DNA of 9,027 nucleotides from Planctomycetes bacterium SM23_32 (GTDB lineage Bacteria; Planctomycetota; Brocadiia; SM23-32). Made by a program: the position numbers and the translations under genes. Below the pieces are notes generated by a model. That model saw only the letters and a program-made list of their open reading frames with translations, was not told where the DNA came from and ran no database searches. This document shows, piece by piece, positions 6,534 to 9,027 of the stretch. Location of the stretch: positions 1 through 9,027 of the forward strand of contig LJUE01000067.1 in the NCBI GenBank assembly GCA_001303885.1, written 5' to 3'. The stretch's first letter is position 1, and each line of letters starts with the position of its first letter.

Positions 6534-7730
6534 TCAGTCCTGGCCGGCCGCGGCGAAGTTGCCGAGCCTTTCGAGCGCCTTCTTGATGTCCGCATCCGAC
6601 TTGGCGTAGTGGAAGCGCACGAACCCCTCCGCGCCGAACGCCGAGCCCGGCACCGCGGCCACCTGCGCCTGGTCCAGCAGCGCTTCGCACAGCTCGAGGC
6701 TGTTCTCGACTCGCCTGCTCCCGTAGCTCCTGCCCAGCAGGCCCCGGCAGTCCGGGAAGGCGTAGAAGGCCCCCCGGGGCATGAGGCACGAGACGCCGGG
6801 CAGCTCGTTCAGTCCCTCCACCAGCAGGTGGCGCCGCTCGTCGAAGGCCTCCCGCATCTCCTCGACGGACTCCTGGGGGCCCTCGAGGGCCTCAACGGCG
6901 GCCCTCTGGGCGATGCTGTCCGCGCCGCTGGTCATGTGGCTCTGCAGGCGGCCGGCCGCCTGGATCACCTCTGGCGGCCCCGCCGCATACCCGATGCGCC
7001 AGCCCGTCATGGCATAGGTCTTGGACAGGCCGTTGATGGTGACCACCCGTTCGCGCACCTGCGGGCCGAGCGAGGCGGAGCTCACGTGCTCGGCCTCGTC
7101 GTAGACGAGCTTCTCATAGATCTCGTCGGAGATGATCCACAGGTCCTTCTCCAGCGCCGCCTCGAGCAGGGCGCGCAGCTCGTCGCGGCTCAGCACCACG
7201 CCGGTCGGGTTGCAGGGGGAGTTGAGCACCAGGGCCCTGGAACGCTCGGTGATGGCGGCCTTCAGCAGTTCGGGCGTCGGCTTCAGATCGAGGGTCCCGG
7301 TGGCGTCAACGAGCGCGACCCGCGCGCCGCAGAAGCGCGCCTGGTGGATGTAGCTGACCCAGTAGGGGGCGGGCACCACGACCTCGTCCCCCTGCTGGAG
7401 CAGGACGAGCATGGTCATGTAGAGGGCCTGCTTGGCGCCGTTGGAGATGAGCACCTCATCGGGGGAGTAGTCCAGGCCGTTGTCGGCGGCGAGCTTCCGG
7501 GCGACGGCGCGGCGCAGCTCCGGCAGGCCGGCGGCGGGCTGGTACTTGGTGAAGCCGCTCTGGATGGCCAGGTGGGCGGCCTGCTTGATGTTGTCCGGCG
7601 TGTCGAAGTCCGGTTCGCCGATGGTGAAGTTCACCACGTCCACGCCCTCGGCGACGAGGGCCTTGGCCCGCGCGTTGAGGGCCATCGTGGCCGATGCCCT
7701 CGCGGTGGCTGCGAGTTCTGACAGTGACAC
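6534..7730 (-). CDS. PLP-dependent aminotransferase, class I gamma (aspartate/prephenate type)
   Basis: Fold-type I aminotransferase of 398 residues, the usual length for AspB/AspC-like subgroup Igamma enzymes that interconvert aspartate or related amino acids and 2-oxoacids. Some members act on prephenate in tyrosine/phenylalanine synthesis. Landmarks: SATMALNARAK at 13-23; GEPDFDTP at 38-45; SNGAKQAL at 96-103 (phosphate contact); PAPYWVSY at 120-127 (ring-stacking aromatic); NSPCNPTG at 170-177 with PLP-contacting Asn174; SDEIYEKLVYD with Asp202 and Tyr205; Schiff-base Lys237 in NGLSKTYAMTGWRIGY; phosphate-binding Arg245; and substrate-carboxylate Arg372 in VRFHYA. The GTG at 7730 is chosen because TAGGAG lies 10 nt upstream and homologues begin at this point. 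The open frame reaches 7826 but adds 32 atypical residues. The gene converges with the methyltransferase. It lies 120 nt downstream of the GTPase gene and has a possible promoter of its own. Confidence 0.93.
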   Translation of the reverse strand: MSLSELAATARASATMALNARAKALVAEGVDVVNFTIGEPDFDTPDNIKQAAHLAIQSGFTKYQPAAGLPELRRAVARKLAADNGLDYSPDEVLISNGAKQALYMTMLVLLQQGDEVVVPAPYWVSYIHQARFCGARVALVDATGTLDLKPTPELLKAAITERSRALVLNSPCNPTGVVLSRDELRALLEAALEKDLWIISDEIYEKLVYDEAEHVSSASLGPQVRERVVTINGLSKTYAMTGWRIGYAAGPPEVIQAAGRLQSHMTSGADSIAQRAAVEALEGPQESVEEMREAFDERRHLLVEGLNELPGVSCLMPRGAFYAFPDCRGLLGRSYGSRRVENSLELCEALLDQAQVAAVPGSAFGAEGFVRFHYAKSDADIKKALERLGNFAAAGQD

Positions 7731-7740
7731 TTGGCGCAGT

Positions 7741-7747
7741 CTCCTAC
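7741..7747 (-). promoter_or_regulatory. Ribosome binding site fixing the aminotransferase start
   Basis: The minus strand reads GTAGGAG (core TAGGAG at 7741-7746), 10 nt before the GTG at 7730. This supports that start over the upstream in-frame codons. Confidence 0.65.
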
Positions 7748-7797
7748 GGGTGATCGGGCAGGGCGCCGCGGGACTGCCCCTCTCCTGGGGGCGGCAT

Positions 7798-7826
7798 ATG
7801 GTAGCGGCCGCCGGCCGGTTCTGCAA
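7798..7826 (-). promoter_or_regulatory. Possible weak promoter for the aminotransferase
   Basis: On the minus strand, TTGCAG (7821-7826) and TACCAT (7798-7803, 4/6) have a 17-nt spacer within the 120-nt gap after the GTPase gene. Initiation near 7791 would give a leader of about 61 nt. The -35 box is poor, so read-through from the GTPase transcript is an alternative. Confidence 0.33.
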
Positions 7827-7850
7827 CGGAGGCCCGGGGCGGGAGCGCGC

Positions 7851-8438
7851 TCAGAGCCGTTTCTTCAGGTCTTCGCTGACGCTGTGCACGACGGCGCGCA
7901 GGGTCTCCAGGATGCCGTCGCCGGCGATCGTGCTCGCCTCGAACTCGGGCACGCCGTAGCGGTTCAGCTTGCTGCGCAGCTCGCCGGTAGGGGTTCGCTT
8001 TTCGATATCCCTCTTATTGTACTGCATGACGTGCGGGACGGCGGCTAGTTGCAGGCCGTACTCCTCCAGGTTCTCCTGGAGTTCGCGCAGCGAGTCGAGG
8101 TTGGCCTCGGCCCGTGAGGGGCGGCTGTCGGCCACGAACACGATGCCGTCGGTGTCCCTGAGCAGGAGCTTGCGGGTGTTGAGGGCCAGCGCCTGCCCGG
8201 GGCCGCTGCACAGGTGGAACGTGGTGCTGAAGCCCAGGATCTTGCCGAACCGCACCGGCAGCACGTCAATGTGCAGGCTGGAGTCGGCCTTGGTGGGCAG
8301 GGAGACCAGCCGGCCGCGATGGTTCGCGTCCAGGTGCTCGTGGATGTACTTGAGGTTCTCGGACTTGCCGGAATGGCCGGGGCCGTAGTAGACGATCTTG
8401 GAGTCAATGCGCCGTTTCTTGACGTCTATGTTCGGCAT
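7851..8438 (-). CDS. MglA-like Ras-superfamily GTPase
   Basis: A 195-residue single-domain small GTPase, the same length and nearly the same numbering as Myxococcus MglA, the polarity switch for motility. Walker A is GPGHSGKS (19-26, Lys25). Switch I spans about 46-61 (SLPTKADSSLHIDVLP). The G3 region is HLCSGPGQ (75-82), keeping the MglA-type PGQ with Gln82. FVADS is at 101-105. The guanine-specificity motif NKRD is at 141-144. The protein ends in LKKRL, as MglA ends in a Lys-rich tail. Compared with MglA, the intrinsic arginine finger Arg53 is Ser53, Thr54 is Ser54, and the residue after the P-loop Ser/Thr is Glu27 rather than Thr. No Roadblock/MglB-type GAP gene is in the window. The ATG at 8438 has TAGGAG 5 nt upstream. 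Its role may be polarity or another regulatory switch, which the sequence cannot settle. Confidence 0.9.
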   Translation of the reverse strand: MPNIDVKKRRIDSKIVYYGPGHSGKSENLKYIHEHLDANHRGRLVSLPTKADSSLHIDVLPVRFGKILGFSTTFHLCSGPGQALALNTRKLLLRDTDGIVFVADSRPSRAEANLDSLRELQENLEEYGLQLAAVPHVMQYNKRDIEKRTPTGELRSKLNRYGVPEFEASTIAGDGILETLRAVVHSVSEDLKKRL

Positions 8439-8502
8439 ATGGCTCCTACCCCTACCTTACGTCGGCCGTCGGCTGTGTCGGTCAAGAGCGCGGCCCCGGC
8501 CA

Positions 8503-8520
8503 GGACCGCGCTGGCGGTCC
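8503..8520. repeat. 7-bp inverted repeat in the GTPase leader
   Basis: GGACCGC (8503-8509) and GCGGTCC (8514-8520) are perfect inverted copies around a 4-nt loop, in the middle of the untranslated leader of the GTPase gene. In RNA it would form a stable hairpin. There is no T tract, so it is not an obvious terminator. Confidence 0.5.
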
Positions 8521-8554
8521 GGCGACGCCGCCGGCAGGGCAAGTCCATCGTGCG

Positions 8555-8576
8555 GCACGCGCACGGTCGCGCGTGC
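8555..8576. repeat. 8-bp inverted repeat at the predicted GTPase transcript start
   Basis: GCACGCGC (8555-8562) and GCGCGTGC (8569-8576) are perfect inverted copies with a 6-nt centre. The predicted initiation point (about 8574) falls inside it, so it could be an operator overlapping the start site or a hairpin capping the 5' end of the mRNA. Confidence 0.5.
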
Positions 8577-8580
8577 TTGC

Positions 8581-8610
8581 TTTATATCAGAACCCGCGCC
8601 GGATTGCCAC
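8581..8610 (-). promoter_or_regulatory. Extended -10 promoter for the MglA-like gene
   Basis: On the minus strand, TGATATAAA gives a TATAAA -10 box (8581-8586, 5/6) with the upstream TGn extension (8587-8589). GTGGCA (8605-8610, 4/6) sits 18 nt upstream as a modest -35 box. Predicted initiation near 8574 leaves a leader of about 136 nt to the ATG at 8438. This TATA-like stretch stands out in otherwise GC-rich sequence. Confidence 0.6.
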
Positions 8611-8625
8611 CCGGCCTGCGGTCCG

Positions 8626-9027
8626 TCAGCCGCGCTCCTGCTCGATCTGCTGCTGGTAGCCGCTCTCGTCGTAGGCGACCACCGGGTCGAGGGGCAGGTC
8701 CTTCTCCAGGCGCGCTACGTGCAGGATGGGGCGCACGTCCGTCAGGAACGCGTCCAGGAAGACCCGGTTGGCCGGGATGATGTTCTGAGCCGCCTGGGCC
8801 TCGGCCAGCCGCGTGCGGTCCAGGATCAGCGCCTTGGCCAGCGAGACCTGGAGGGAGTCTATGCTGTGCAGCACGGCGCGGACGCGATTCTCCAGCGACG
8901 AGCACTGGTCTATCATGTAGGCCCAGTTGGCCGCCGGGTCCTCCGCGCACACGACGCCCCCCTTCACCAGCTCGCAGAAGATGGCGTACATGGCGACGTT
9001 GGGCTCGACGGCGTGGTCGTCGTCGGC
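8626..9027 (-). CDS. Unrecognised protein, C-terminal part (5' end outside window)
   Basis: The frame is open from the TGA at 8626-8628 to the right edge (133 visible residues) with no stop. The first Met in the window, at 8991, lacks a convincing ribosome site, so the true start probably lies beyond 9027. Codon use and third-position GC match real genes here. The visible part looks mostly helical, e.g. AMYAIFCELVKGGVV, ENRVRAVLHSIDSLQVSLAK, and then a Leu/Asp-rich stretch with LEKDLPLDPVVAYDE and a Gln/Glu-rich end. There are two cysteines near the front (in FCEL and VVCAE) and one at DQCSS. No family is recognised, and no signal peptide or membrane segment is seen. It lies upstream of the MglA-like gene on the same strand, 187 nt away with a promoter in between, so a functional link is possible but unproven. 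Confidence 0.72.
   Translation of the reverse strand, partial: ADDDHAVEPNVAMYAIFCELVKGGVVCAEDPAANWAYMIDQCSSLENRVRAVLHSIDSLQVSLAKALILDRTRLAEAQAAQNIIPANRVFLDAFLTDVRPILHVARLEKDLPLDPVVAYDESGYQQQIEQERG

Noticed and set aside
6609..7721. Plus-strand open frame of 370 codons opposite the aminotransferase.
   Set aside because: It is rich in His/Gln/Gly/Leu in the pattern expected from reverse-reading a GC-rich gene. The minus strand carries all the aminotransferase catalytic residues.
8626..8991. The right-edge gene starting at the ATG at 8991 as a complete 121-aa protein.
   Set aside because: No ribosome site precedes this ATG and the frame stays open to the window edge, so it is treated as partial.

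Overview
This is a GC-rich bacterial chromosome segment of mostly housekeeping genes. There are no RNA genes, CRISPR arrays, insertion sequences or other mobile-element traces. Genes are compact and lie on both strands, starts mix ATG and GTG, and Shine-Dalgarno sequences are clear. AUA isoleucine codons are used despite the high GC. Several intergenic gaps hold classical sigma70-type promoters with 16-18 nt spacers. Gene content (MglA-like small GTPase, six-module TopA, ROK kinase, class-Igamma aminotransferase) fits a deep-branching Gram-negative-type phylum such as Planctomycetota or Armatimonadota. That placement is an inference from style, not a phylogenetic result.

Layout. Positions 1-1591, minus strand: a near-perfect consensus promoter drives an uncharacterised 145-aa protein. 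Hypoxanthine phosphoribosyltransferase follows, and then a ROK sugar kinase that runs off the left edge and overlaps hpt by 4 nt. Positions 1593-2700: a NodB-type deacetylase on the minus strand, ending in a small hairpin, is divergent from topA, and each has its own recognisable promoter. Positions 2700-5571: topA on the plus strand, with six C-terminal cysteine-rich zinc modules, converges on a small acylphosphatase. Positions 5572-7730: a divergent gap, a plus-strand SAM-dependent methyltransferase, and a convergent PLP aminotransferase on the minus strand. Positions 7851-9027, minus strand: an MglA-like GTPase with a 136-nt leader carrying inverted repeats, preceded by the 3' part of an unrecognised gene entering from the right edge.

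Functional links are modest. hpt (purine salvage) and the ROK kinase look translationally coupled. The remaining genes are independent units for DNA supercoiling control, carbohydrate deacetylation, acyl-phosphate hydrolysis, methylation and amino-acid transamination, plus one polarity-type GTPase. No new multi-gene system is evident. The points most worth a second look are the consensus promoter in front of the unknown 145-aa gene, the MglA-like protein lacking the usual catalytic arginine, and the hpt PRPP loop with Cys in place of an acidic residue.
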